Part shown: in pieces, positions 33,266 through 45,824 of the stretch
Layout: every line of letters starts with the position of its first letter
How positions within the stretch are numbered: the first letter of the stretch is position 1
Origin: JBBIQS01 sp037442205
GTDB lineage: Bacteria; Myxococcota; Myxococcia; Myxococcales; UBA5297
Direction: 5' to 3'
Assembly: GCA_037442205.1 (NCBI GenBank)
Contig: JBBIQS010000010.1
Location: forward strand, 1-64,000
Length of the DNA stretch: 64,000 nucleotides
Made by a program: the position numbers and the translations under genes
Notes under the pieces: model-generated
The model's database searches: none
What the model saw: only the letters and a program-made list of their open reading frames with translations
Told to the model about the DNA's origin: nothing

Positions 33266-35461
33266 TCAGCGCGCGAGCTTGAGCACCAGCACCGAGAGGG
33301 GCGGCAGGGTCAGGCTGAGCGCGGCCGGGAATCCCTGCCAGTTGACCGGCTCGGTCTTTACCTCGCCCATGTTCCCCAGGTTGCTGCCGCCGTACTGCGC
33401 GGCGTCGCTGTTGAGCACCTCGCGGTAGGTGCCCGCCTCGGGGACGCCGATGCGGTATCCCTGGCGCGGCACCGGGGTCAGGTTGCATACGAAGACCAGG
33501 AAGTCCTTGGGGTCCTGGGCGAACCGCAGGAAGGAGTAGACCGAACGATCGACATCGCTGCAGTCGATCCAGCGGAAGCCCTCCGGCTTGAAGTCCAGCT
33601 CCTGGAGCGACTTCTCCCGCCGGTAGAGCTTGTTCAGGTCTGCCAGCCACAGCTGGATTCCGCGGTGCGCCGGATCCTGCAGCAGGTGCCAGTCCAGGCT
33701 GCTGTCGTGGTTCCACTCGCTCCACTGGCCCAGCTCGGCGCCCATGTACAAGAGCTTCTTGCCCGGGTGCCCCATGAAGAAGCCGAGCAGCGCGCGCAGG
33801 TTGGCGCGCTTCTGCCAGGCATCGCCGGGCATCTTGTTGATGAGCGAGCCCTTGCCGTGCACTACCTCGTCGTGGCTCAGGGCGAGCGTGAAGTTCTCCG
33901 AGTACGCGTAGAACATCGCGAAGGTGAGCTTGTTGGAGAAGTACTTCCGGTAGATCGAGTCCTTGGAGAAGTACTCCAGGGTGTCGTGCATCCAGCCCAT
34001 GTTCCACTTGAGGTCGAAGCCCAGGCCTCCCAGGTAGACCGGCCGGCTCACCCCGGCGAACGAGGTCGACTCCTCGGCGATGGTCATGACGCCAGGGTGC
34101 TTCTCGTGGACCAGCTCGTTGAGCCGCTTGAGGAAGGCGATGGCCTCCAGGTTCTCCTTGCCGCCGTACTTGTTGGCGACCCACTGCCCTTCCTTGCGCG
34201 AGTAGTCGAGGTAGAGCATCGAGGCCACCGCGTCCACCCGCAGGCCGTCGAAGTGGTACTGCTCCAGCCAGAACAGGGCGTTGGAGAGCAGGAAGTTCCA
34301 GACCTCGGTGCGCCCGTAGTTGAAGACCAGGGTCTGCCAGTCCGGGTGGTAGCCCTGGCGCGGGTCGGCGTGCTCGTAGAGGTGGGTGCCGTCGAAGCGG
34401 GCCAGCCCGTAGGCGTCGGCCGGGAAGTGGGCCGGCACCCAGTCCAGGATCACCCCCAGGCCCTTCTGGTGCATGGCGTCGACGAAGGCCCGCAGGTCGT
34501 CGGGCTTGCCGTAGCGGCCGGTGGGGGAGAAGAAGTTGGTCGTCTGGTAGCCCCACGAGCCGAAGAAGGGATGCTCGGTGACGGGCATCAGCTCGACGTG
34601 GGTGAAGCCCATCTCCAGCAGGTAGTCGGCAAGCTGGTCGGCCAGCTCGCGGTAGCTGAGCGAGCGGTTGCCGTCCTCGGGGACGCGGCGCCAGGAGCCG
34701 AGGTGGCACTCGTAGATGGAGATCGGCGCCGACTTGAAGTCCCAGGCCTTGCGCTGCTCCATCCAGGCGGCGTCGCGCCACTGGTAGCGGGTCAGGTCCT
34801 TCACCCGGGTGGCGGTCTGCGGCGGGACCTCGACCTCGAAGGCGAAGGGGTCGGTCTTGAGCACCGGAGCGGTGCCGCCGTGGGGCTTGAGCTCGTACTT
34901 GTAGATGTCGCCCTCGACCAGGCCGGGGATGAACAGCTCCCACAGGCCGGCGTGCTCGTGCTTGCGCATCGGGTGGCGGCGGCCGTCCCAGGTGTTGAAG
35001 TCGCCGACCACGCTCACCCGCTGGGCGTTGGGGGCCCAGACCACGAACAGCACCCCCTTGACCCCTCGCACCTCCGCCGGGTGCGACCCCAGCTTCTCCC
35101 AGATCCGCAGGTGCGTCCCCTCGCGCAGCAGGTGGAGGTCGAAGTCGGTCAGCTGGGACTCGAAGGCGTAGGGGTCCTCGAGTTCGACGGTCTTGCCGGC
35201 GCGGGTCTCGAAGCGCAGGTGGTAGCTGGCCTTCTGCCGGTCGCCCAGGCTGGCCTTGAAGAGCCCCTCGGGGTGGACGCGGGCTGCCTCGACGGCCTTG
35301 CCGTCCTGGACCAACCACAGCTTGGTCGCATCGGGCTGGAACGAGCGCACCACCAGCTCCCGCCGGCCCGCTTGTTCTTCGACGTGAGGTCCGAGCAGCT
35401 GGAACGGGCTGCCGTGCCTGCCCTCGACCAGCGCCTCGAGTGCCTCTCGCGTAACCGCCAT
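33266..35461 (-). CDS. glgB: 1,4-alpha-glucan branching enzyme
   Basis: 731 residues, normal for GlgB. An N-terminal extra domain, a CBM48 (about 130-215, with GDFNTWDGRRHPMR) and a GH13 barrel follow in order. The catalytic nucleophile is Asp410 in FDGLRVDAVAS, the acid Glu463 in TIAEEST, and the third Asp lies in LSHDEVVHGKGS. It makes alpha-1,6 branches in glycogen. The start at 35461 (MAVTREALEALVEG) has GAGG upstream. No other glg gene is adjacent. Confidence 0.96.
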   Translation of the reverse strand: MAVTREALEALVEGRHGSPFQLLGPHVEEQAGRRELVVRSFQPDATKLWLVQDGKAVEAARVHPEGLFKASLGDRQKASYHLRFETRAGKTVELEDPYAFESQLTDFDLHLLREGTHLRIWEKLGSHPAEVRGVKGVLFVVWAPNAQRVSVVGDFNTWDGRRHPMRKHEHAGLWELFIPGLVEGDIYKYELKPHGGTAPVLKTDPFAFEVEVPPQTATRVKDLTRYQWRDAAWMEQRKAWDFKSAPISIYECHLGSWRRVPEDGNRSLSYRELADQLADYLLEMGFTHVELMPVTEHPFFGSWGYQTTNFFSPTGRYGKPDDLRAFVDAMHQKGLGVILDWVPAHFPADAYGLARFDGTHLYEHADPRQGYHPDWQTLVFNYGRTEVWNFLLSNALFWLEQYHFDGLRVDAVASMLYLDYSRKEGQWVANKYGGKENLEAIAFLKRLNELVHEKHPGVMTIAEESTSFAGVSRPVYLGGLGFDLKWNMGWMHDTLEYFSKDSIYRKYFSNKLTFAMFYAYSENFTLALSHDEVVHGKGSLINKMPGDAWQKRANLRALLGFFMGHPGKKLLYMGAELGQWSEWNHDSSLDWHLLQDPAHRGIQLWLADLNKLYRREKSLQELDFKPEGFRWIDCSDVDRSVYSFLRFAQDPKDFLVFVCNLTPVPRQGYRIGVPEAGTYREVLNSDAAQYGGSNLGNMGEVKTEPVNWQGFPAALSLTLPPLSVLVLKLAR

Positions 35462-36371
35462 GGGACGCCTCGCTCTTTGTCGCGCGGCTCGACCGGATCG
35501 AACCGGATTCTCGGGCGCGCAGACCTCAATTTGAGCAGCGCGCCGGGGCCAGGACTCTATGATCGGACTGCCTACTCGGCCAGCCGAACGAGAGAGCGAT
35601 CGCACCTACGGCGCGAGGAGAGCTTGACGCGCCGCGACGTGCGGCTGCGCTCCGCCTGAGTGAGCGCGAGCCCTTGCGCCTGGCGGGCAGCGTCGTGGAC
35701 TTGAGCTCCGTCACGCTCGAAGAGACGGCGACCATGTCGGTCGGCGCCGGCGGCAGTCTCGTCGGTGCGTGAGGGCTCTCCGCCAACGGCAGGGCCAGCA
35801 CCAACAAGGCGACGAGGGCCAGGCGGGTCCGGTGCCGCTCGTGCCATTCACTCTCCCGGGCCCGGATCGAACATCCCCGGGGCGGCAAGCAGGCCAGCCG
35901 GTATTTCCCGGTCAGCGGAGGACCCCAGCACTTCCGCTCCCGCTCGTAGGTAGACGAAAGATCATCGAGCTACCAAGCCGGGACCTCGACCGAGGAGCGG
36001 ATCAGGACGAGACAAGTGGTTGCTCGCAGTCTCGAACCTCGTAGGCGCTCATCGAAGGTGGAGCCACCAGAGAGCAAGGTGAGAAGATCCTCCGCAGAAC
36101 TTCGAGAGGGCACCTCGATTATTCCGCGCTGCTCCTCCGACGGGCAGGTGGCCTCGTGAGAGGCAGACTTCCCGCCCTTGGGGTCTCGAGATTGTTCTTC
36201 GCGCCCCGCGCACGGGGTGGACCGCACCCGAGTGTCGCCCATCCGCCGACCCCGATTTCGCGACTCGCTTCCGATTGACGGGACCACTCAGCGCGCCGAT
36301 CGTGCCCGCGTAGTCTGAGCTGTCTGGGGAAATCGTGCGCGATGGAGCGCAACCAACGAGGGGGTATGCCA
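35462..36371. other. gene-poor interval containing a decayed gene copy
   Basis: 910 bases between glgB and the gene at 36372. It holds the remnant described at 35535-35710. The part from 35860 to 36340 has lower GC and no recognisable coding sequence on either strand. TTGACG at 36275 has no matching -10. Confidence 0.55.
35535..35710 (-). pseudogene. decayed partial copy of the 3' end of the gene at 37603-38067
   Basis: This stretch aligns with 37503-37667. A 31-base block (35662-35692 and 37619-37649) is identical, and the flanks are about three-quarters identical over some 170 bases, including non-coding DNA beyond the stop of the intact gene. On the minus strand the shared peptide LPARRKGSRS is in frame, but the intact copy's stop is lost. 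Upstream of it a signal-peptide-like stretch (LALVALLVLALPLAES) without a good start codon is fused. Looks like a duplication remnant or the tail of a lost paralogue. Confidence 0.65.
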
Positions 36372-36911
36372 ATGAAGGGGAAGGGAAGCAGCAAGAAGAA
36401 CGTGCTGAAGGTCGCAGTGCCGGGAGCCGAGGTGAGCGCCAACAAGGCGCCGACGCATGAGGATGTCGACTTCGTCCTCGGCCGCAAGCTGCCCCCGGCG
36501 GTGAGCGGGCGGGTGGTCCACGCCGTCGCCGATGCCTTCACTCCGGACGTCTGCTCCGTCCTGCGCAAGCCGGAGGTGAGCGACTTCTACGGGAGCCGGC
36601 TCAAGCCGAGCCAGGTCTCCCATGATGCGGAGCTCGCGCGTCGGGCCAAGGAGGTGGCTGCTCGGCTGCAGCACGGGGCTGAACGGGCCCTGCAGATCGG
36701 CGCGCCAGCCAGCATCGCCCTCTTCGAGCAGGCGTCGCTCATCGTGCGTGACTACGACGACCTGATCGAGGCGCACCCGGAGCTCGAGGATGCCCTCGCT
36801 CCGGTTTACAACTGGTGGGCGGCAACCTTCCCGGGCGGCGGGGCGAAGGCGGCCAAGGTCGAAGAGGCGCCGGCCGTGCCGGCCAGGCCTTCCTCGGAAG
36901 TGAAGGGCTGA
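36372..36911 (+). CDS. small soluble protein of unknown function
   Basis: 179 residues. A Lys/Ser-rich start (MKGKGSSKKN) leads into a helical middle with RLKPSQVSHDAELARRAKEV and HPELEDALAPVYNWWAATF, and an Ala/Pro/Glu-rich tail. No signal peptide or membrane segment. The ATG at 36372 fits GAGGGGG seven bases upstream best; ATGs at 36342 and 36366 are alternatives. A terminator hairpin follows. Family not recognised. Confidence 0.65.
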   Translation: MKGKGSSKKNVLKVAVPGAEVSANKAPTHEDVDFVLGRKLPPAVSGRVVHAVADAFTPDVCSVLRKPEVSDFYGSRLKPSQVSHDAELARRAKEVAARLQHGAERALQIGAPASIALFEQASLIVRDYDDLIEAHPELEDALAPVYNWWAATFPGGGAKAAKVEEAPAVPARPSSEVKG

Positions 36912-36937
36912 GAGGGTTCGAACACTGAGATCAATGG

Positions 36938-36977
36938 AAGGCCCGGGCCGCTGCGCGCGGCTCGGGCCTTCGCTCGT
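36938..36977 (+). terminator. hairpin terminator after the 36372 gene
   Basis: AAGGCCCGGGCCG (36938-36950) pairs with CGGCTCGGGCCTT (36958-36970) with one G-U pair, followed by CGCTCGTCTTT. Confidence 0.6.
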
Positions 36978-37066
36978 CTTTAGCGTCCGAAACCGCACCG
37001 CCGGTGGAGATGGCACGAGTGTTCCGAGAGCAAATGGAGCCCAAGCCGCCCCCGAGGTTGGTGCGC

Positions 37067-37444
37067 CTACTTCGTCGTCCGGCCTGACGCTCTTCCTTGC
37101 GCAGCCTTTGGCGCGGCGCTCCTACGCGCCCGCTTCGGCTGGGGCTCAGGCAGCTCGCGGAACGTGATCTCGAGAAGCTCCGAGACGAACTCGCGGTCGT
37201 CGAGCTTCTCGTCGATAAGGAAGGCCGGCTTGGCGCCCGGGTAGGGAAGATCCTCGCGGATCTCGCCAATGAAGGCACGCCCGCCGGGGGTCGGCTTCAC
37301 CAGCAACCGGTTGTCGCAGACCAGTGCTACCAGCTTGCCGCGCAGATAGAGGCCGTACTCGCCGAACATCGGCCGCGCGTCGACCTCCCCGTCATGGCCG
37401 CACTGGTCGACGACGTACAGCACGAACTTCTTGTCTGACGCCAT
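37067..37444 (-). CDS. TfoX N-terminal domain protein
   Basis: 125 residues. The sequence KFVLYVVDQCGHDGEVDARP, then MFGEYGLYLRGKLVALVCD and the segment LLVKPTPGGRAF matches the TfoX_N domain, a small fold found in the competence regulator TfoX/Sxy and in many short stand-alone proteins of unknown role. The basic tail (KRARRSAAPKAAQGR) could bind nucleic acid. The ATG at 37444 has GAGGTGTCG upstream. It has no C-terminal TfoX domain, so a competence role should not be assumed. Confidence 0.8.
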   Translation of the reverse strand: MASDKKFVLYVVDQCGHDGEVDARPMFGEYGLYLRGKLVALVCDNRLLVKPTPGGRAFIGEIREDLPYPGAKPAFLIDEKLDDREFVSELLEITFRELPEPQPKRARRSAAPKAAQGRASGRTTK

Positions 37445-37602
37445 CGACACCTCGGCTCTTTCGCAGGTACAAGCTCGCCACGGTGAACTGGGTATCGGGT
37501 TGGCAGCGCGCCGGAGCCGGGACTCTATGCTCGGCTCGTCCAGGCGGCTAGCCGAACGACACAGCGGTCGCCACAAGGTGCGAGCAGGATCGATGCGCCG
37601 CC

Positions 37603-38067
37603 TCAGGCCTTCTTGCGCGAGCGCGAGCCCTTGCGCCTGGCGGGCAGCGCCTTGGGCTTGAGCTCCGGCGGCGGCTCGGCTCCGCCGTCCGGCTCGAGGG
37701 GAGCCCCGACCAGCTCGACCAGCTTCTGGAAGGCCGCCAGCAGCCGCTTGTGGTGGCTGGCGAAGACCCGCTCGGCGGTGCCGGGCATGTCCACGGTGTA
37801 GCGGAAGTACCAGCGCAGCGAGTCCAGCTCCTCGTAGAACTGGAGGATCGCAGCCTGCTGCCCCGGCTGGAAGAGCGCCAGCTCCTCGAAGCTGTCGGCG
37901 CTGGCCACCATCGAGCGCAGCGGGTTGAGCAAGGGCTCGCGGTCGCGGTGGCGCGAGAAGAGGGAGATCATCTCCCCCTTCCGCTGCTCCAGCCGCTTCA
38001 CGATGCTGGCGGCGTCCAGCACGATCAGCGAGCGCACGCGTTCGAGCTGGGGAGCCTGGCGCGCCAT
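37603..38067 (-). CDS. unknown protein in the topoisomerase IV operon
   Basis: 154 residues, starting MARQAPQLERVRSLIVLDAA only 21 bases after parE on the same strand. It is mostly helical, with FEELALFQPGQQAAILQFYE and RVFASHHKRLLAAFQKLVEL, and ends in a strongly basic tail LPARRKGSRSRKKA. No family recognised. Its position suggests cotranscription with parC-parE. A decayed copy of its 3' end lies at 35535-35710. Confidence 0.7.
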   Translation of the reverse strand: MARQAPQLERVRSLIVLDAASIVKRLEQRKGEMISLFSRHRDREPLLNPLRSMVASADSFEELALFQPGQQAAILQFYEELDSLRWYFRYTVDMPGTAERVFASHHKRLLAAFQKLVELVGAPLEPDGGAEPPPELKPKALPARRKGSRSRKKA

Positions 38068-38088
38068 CTGTTCCTCGATCGGTGCGAG

Positions 38089-40014
38089 CTAGACGTCGAG
38101 CTCGCGGACCTCGTTGGCGCGCTCCATAATGAACTTGAAGCGGGCGCTGACGTCGCGGCCCAGCAGATCGTTGATCACCCGGTCGGTCGCCAGCTCGTTG
38201 TCGATGGTGATCTTCAGGCTGATCCGGTTCTTGGGGTCGAGGGTGGTCATCTTCAGCTCCTCGGCGCTCATCTCGCCCAGCCCCTTGAAGCGCATGATGT
38301 TGGGCTTGGCGTTCCCCTTGGCCTTCTCCTTGAGGATGCGGTCGCGGTCCTGGTCGTCGAGGGCCCAGTAGGTTTCCTTGCCCACGTCGATCCGGTAGAG
38401 CGGCGGCTGGCACAGGTAGATGCACCCGTTGTTGATGAGCCCCTTGAGGTGCCGGTAGAAGAAGGTCAGCAGCAGTGTGGCGATGTGATGGCCGTCGGAG
38501 TCGGCATCCATCAGCAGGAAGATGCGGCCGTAGCGCAGCTTGCTCAGGTCGAAGTCGCTGCCCAGCCCGCACCCCAGCGCGTTGACGATGTCCTGCAGCT
38601 CTTTGTTGCCGGCCACCTTGTCGGTGGAGGCCTGCTCGGCGTTCAAGACCTTGCCGCGCAGCGGCAGCACCGCCTGGGTGCGCCGGTCGCGTCCCTGCTT
38701 GGCGTTGCCGCCGGCGCTGTCTCCCTCGACCAGGAACAGCTCGCTCTCCGAAGGATCGGTGGAGCTGCAGTCGGTGAGCTTGCCGGGCAGGTTGAGCCGG
38801 TGGGTGACGCTCTTGCGCGACACCGCCTGGCTGGCCGCGCGCGAGGCCTCGCGGGCCCGCGCCGCCAGAATGATGCGGGCGATGATCGACTCGGCCGAGG
38901 TCTTGTTGTCGTTGAGCCACTTCTCCAGCGCCGGCCGCACCACGTTGTCGATCATCGAGGCGACTTCGGGGTTGTTCAGGCGGCCCTTGGTCTGCCCCTG
39001 GAACTGGGGGTCGACCACGTAGCTGGAGAGGATGCAGACGATGCCTTCGCGGATGTCCTCGGCGGTCAGCGAGACGCCCTTGGGCGACAGGTTGTGGGTC
39101 TCGATGTAGTTGCGCACCGCCTTGACCACGCCGGCGCGCAGGCCGTTCTCGTGGGTGCCGCCGTTGGCGGTGGGGATGCCGTTGACGTAGGAGCGGACGT
39201 GCTCGTCGGTGGCCTCGGTCCAGGCCAGCGCCACCTCGAGGCGCACCCCGTTGTCGCGCGAGTGGTAGAAGCTCTGCCCGCTGGCCGGGACGGTGGGCTT
39301 GCTGCGCTCGGCGATCACCCGGGTCAGGTACTCGGCGATGCCGCCCTCGTGGTGAAAGGTCTCATCCCTGGCCGGGGTCTGGGTCTCGTCCTTGAAGACG
39401 ATGGTCAGGCCCTTGTGCAGGTAGCTCTTGGCCTCCAGCCGGTCGCGGATCAGGCCGGAATCGAAGGAGAGCTTCTCCCCGAAGATCTCCGGGTCGGGCT
39501 CGAAGGTGGTGCGGGTGCCGGTGCCGCGGCAGGGGCCGACAACCTTGAGCTTGCTGGTGGCCTTGCCGCGGGCGTAGGTCTGCTCGTGGCGTTTGCCGTC
39601 GCGCTTGACCTGGACGACCAGCTTCTTGGAGAGCGCGTTGACCACCGAGCTGCCCACGCCGTGCAGGCCGCCGGAGTGGTCGTAGTTGTCGTGCTCGAAC
39701 TTTCCGCCCGAGTGCAGGGTGGTGAGGATCACCTCCAGCGCCGACTTCTTGTACTTCGGCATCATGTCGATCGGGATGCCGCGGCCGTCGTCGTCGATGG
39801 TCACGCCCTTGGCGCCCTTGTGCAGGGTGACCTCGATGCGGGTGGCGTGGCCGTTGATGACCTCGTCCACCGAATTGTCGACGATTTCCCAGAGCAGGTG
39901 GTGAAAGCCGGTGGAGTCGGTGCCGCCGATGTACATGGCGGGCCGCTTGCGGACCGGCTCCAGCCCCTCGAGGACGGTGATGTCGCTGGCGTTGTAGCTG
40001 CTCTTCTTGGCCAT
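38089..40014 (-). CDS. parE: DNA topoisomerase IV subunit B
   Basis: 641 residues. The GHKL ATPase begins ASDITVLEGLEPVRKRPAMY and has NSVDEVINGHA, DDGRGIP and GLHGVGSSVVNALS. The TOPRIM domain carries EGDSAGGNAKQ and LMDADSDGHH, the metal-binding acidic triad. ParE-like wording (VDEVINGHA, short C-terminal region without the gyrase-B insertion) favours topoisomerase IV over gyrase. It decatenates chromosomes with ParC, encoded 89 bases upstream. Assignment between parE and a second gyrB rests on pattern only. Confidence 0.9.
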   Translation of the reverse strand: MAKKSSYNASDITVLEGLEPVRKRPAMYIGGTDSTGFHHLLWEIVDNSVDEVINGHATRIEVTLHKGAKGVTIDDDGRGIPIDMMPKYKKSALEVILTTLHSGGKFEHDNYDHSGGLHGVGSSVVNALSKKLVVQVKRDGKRHEQTYARGKATSKLKVVGPCRGTGTRTTFEPDPEIFGEKLSFDSGLIRDRLEAKSYLHKGLTIVFKDETQTPARDETFHHEGGIAEYLTRVIAERSKPTVPASGQSFYHSRDNGVRLEVALAWTEATDEHVRSYVNGIPTANGGTHENGLRAGVVKAVRNYIETHNLSPKGVSLTAEDIREGIVCILSSYVVDPQFQGQTKGRLNNPEVASMIDNVVRPALEKWLNDNKTSAESIIARIILAARAREASRAASQAVSRKSVTHRLNLPGKLTDCSSTDPSESELFLVEGDSAGGNAKQGRDRRTQAVLPLRGKVLNAEQASTDKVAGNKELQDIVNALGCGLGSDFDLSKLRYGRIFLLMDADSDGHHIATLLLTFFYRHLKGLINNGCIYLCQPPLYRIDVGKETYWALDDQDRDRILKEKAKGNAKPNIMRFKGLGEMSAEELKMTTLDPKNRISLKITIDNELATDRVINDLLGRDVSARFKFIMERANEVRELDV

Positions 40015-40103
40015 GGCTTCTCTCCCGGGAGCGCCGGTTTGGTTCCGGCTGCGCGCCGCCTTCAGTCAGCGCGGCGCGCTCTCCTCGGATTCGAGCGGGT
40101 TCA

Positions 40104-42515
<2,412 letters not shown>

Positions 42516-43046
42516 GGGAGCTCGCCACCCTCTCGCCCCCGACGCGCTCGAGCCCGCCGGGGCTCACCCGCTCGCTGGAAGGACGTGCGACCCGAATCCC
42601 CGGGGTTAGTGCTACAGGCCGCTACACAGGCGAGCAGTCTAGCGCTCTGCTGCCGATAGGCAAAAAAATTGACTCTGTGGCCTGCAACACCTTCCCGGAG
42701 CCAGGTTTGACCCGCAGCGCTCCTAGCCTTCGCTCGACGAGTGGGGACGCCGGGGCGGGTCGTCGGAAGATTCCTTAGCGATCGAGGGTCGTTACACCCG
42801 GACAGCCGGGGGCATTCCCCGGGAAGCTGCCCGGGGCCGCGTCAGATCTTTCCGGCTGGCGCGTAGAAGCCGCAGCCGAAGAGCGACTTGAAGCAAGGGT
42901 CTGCGGCTGCCCCTCGGGCGAGCTGCCAGGCCCTCGCTTTGCCGACCTGGGAGAAGGAGAGCGCGGCGCGGGAGCCGGGGCGGACGTTTGACGACCTGCA
43001 GAGCGTTCTTAGGTTGCCAAGAACCGGGGAGGAAGAAGGAACGAAG
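42516..43046. other. divergent control interval between parC and htpX
   Basis: 531 bases with no recognisable gene. It contains the parC promoter candidate at 42636-42663. TTGACT at 42669 on the plus strand lacks a suitable -10. Small open frames here have no coding bias. Confidence 0.5.
42636..42663 (-). promoter_or_regulatory. candidate promoter of the parC-parE operon
   Basis: On the minus strand TTGCCT is followed after 16 bases by TAGACT; the -10 ends about 120 bases before the parC ATG. The -35 is bordered by a seven-A/T run (TTTTTTT) that could act as an UP-like element. Confidence 0.4.
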
Positions 43047-43961
43047 ATGCGATCAGCCTCGATGACCATGCCGAACGCGCCGCGGGTGGGAGGTGGACGG
43101 CGCCTGAGCAACTACCTCAAGACCGGCGTCCTGCTGGCAGGACTGACGGCGCTGGCGCTGGCCGTCGGGCAGAGGCTGGGCGGGCCGCAGGGGTTGCTGT
43201 ACGCAGGCCTCTTCGTCGCGGTGATGAACTTCGTCAGCTACTGGTTCAGCGACCGGATCGCGCTGGCGATGAACGGGGCGCGGCCGCTGCCGCCCGAGGC
43301 GCTTCCCTGGCTGCATGAGATGGTGGCCCAGCTCGCCCGTCGAGCCGGAATGCCAACCCCGCGGCTGTACATCATCCCCACCGCCACGCCCAACGCCTTC
43401 GCCACCGGGCGCAGCCCCGAGCACGCCGCGGTGGCGGTCACCGAGGGGATTCTGCACCTGACCGACCAGCGCGAGCTGGCAGGGGTCATCGCCCACGAGC
43501 TGTCGCACGTGCGCAACCGCGACACCTTGATCAGCACCGTGGCTGCCACCATGGCCGGCCTCATCACCCACGCGGTGCAGATGCTCTTCTGGTTCGGCGG
43601 CACCTTCCTCAGCCGAGGGGACGACGAGGAGGGAAATCCTTTGGCGACCTTGGGCCTGCTGCTCATCGCCCCGATCGCTGCCATGCTCTTGCAACTGGCG
43701 ATCAGCCGTTCGCGCGAGTACGCGGCCGATGCCAGCGGCGCGGCGTTGATGGGAGATCCGGACGCACTCGCCGATGCCCTGGAGAAGCTGGAGCACGGGG
43801 TCGATCGCGTGCCCTTCAACCACTCACCTGCGACCGCCCACCTGTGGGTCGTCAGCCCGCTGCGCGGCGGTGGTGCGCTGTCGCTCTTCTCCACCCACCC
43901 TCCCACCCAGGAGCGCGTGCGAAGGCTGCGGGAGATGGCGCGCGGGCGGATGACCCGGTAG
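43047..43961 (+). CDS. htpX: HtpX-like membrane zinc metalloprotease
   Basis: 304 residues. Two N-terminal membrane segments (about 25-65) precede the zinc site HELSH with the third ligand in SREYAADASG; two further membrane segments lie between them (about 165-185 and 200-220). The tail has STHPPTQERVRRLREMA, the usual M48 ending. HtpX degrades misfolded membrane proteins under stress. GGAAGAAGGAACGAAG precedes the ATG. A terminator with a T-tract follows. Confidence 0.9.
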   Translation: MRSASMTMPNAPRVGGGRRLSNYLKTGVLLAGLTALALAVGQRLGGPQGLLYAGLFVAVMNFVSYWFSDRIALAMNGARPLPPEALPWLHEMVAQLARRAGMPTPRLYIIPTATPNAFATGRSPEHAAVAVTEGILHLTDQRELAGVIAHELSHVRNRDTLISTVAATMAGLITHAVQMLFWFGGTFLSRGDDEEGNPLATLGLLLIAPIAAMLLQLAISRSREYAADASGAALMGDPDALADALEKLEHGVDRVPFNHSPATAHLWVVSPLRGGGALSLFSTHPPTQERVRRLREMARGRMTR

Positions 43962-43991
43962 CTGCCAGCTGCTTCGAAGCCTGGAGACAGT

Positions 43992-44032
43992 GACGCCCGG
44001 TTCCCTCGGTGGGGCCCGGGCGTCTTCCTTTT
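43992..44032 (+). terminator. Rho-independent terminator after htpX
   Basis: GACGCCCGG (43992-44000) pairs perfectly with CCGGGCGTC (44016-44024), followed directly by TTCCTTTT. The best classical terminator in the window. Confidence 0.8.
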
Positions 44033-44049
44033 CAGAGATAGACGATCGC

Positions 44050-45450
<1,401 letters not shown>

Positions 45451-45824
45451 CGCTTCCCTCGTCGTCGAAAAAGAAATCCGCCGCCCCGATTCCAAAGGCG
45501 CCGGCAGCATCTCGAGCCTGTCGCGCTCTGGTCCACCGGCTCCATGAAACAACCGACCTCAGGGGGGAACTGCCCGCCAGTTCAGCAACGAACAGCGCGC
45601 CGCAAGATAGCGATCCACGCCTGAACGCTCAAGCGGAAGCCGACGGCTGTGCCTGAGCGTCCGAGCGAGCCGGCGCCAGTCCTGGGGACATATCTCCGCG
45701 TGCGGTCCCCGTGAGCGGCCAAGCGCCTGATTCGGCGGGCGAATCCGGCCGCCCGTCCGAGCCCTAGATCCTCCGCGGCCTCCACGCGTTTCCATCCGGG
45801 CACGAAGCCTTGCGGGAGGACGCC
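45451..45824. other. divergent interval between asnS and the VWA gene
   Basis: 374 bases without a recognisable gene. It contains a modest inverted repeat (GGGGAC at about 45684 with GTCCCC at about 45705) and a TAGATC element at 45765-45770 without a good -35 partner. Confidence 0.4.

Noticed and set aside
35958..36118. imperfect inverted similarity between ATCATCGAGCTACC and ATAATCGAGGTGCC
   Set aside because: Too short and too degenerate to call a repeat by eye.
36915..36925. GGTTCGAAC, like a tRNA T-loop
   Set aside because: No matching T-stem, anticodon arm or acceptor stem can be drawn around it.
42669..42674. TTGACT as a -35 for htpX
   Set aside because: No -10-like hexamer 16-19 bases downstream and the gene starts 370 bases away.
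42842..43111. 89-codon minus-strand frame before htpX
   Set aside because: No coding bias, no ribosome site, overlaps the htpX start region; probably chance.
45559..45795. 78-codon minus-strand frame between asnS and the VWA gene
   Set aside because: Arg-rich low-information translation, no ribosome site.
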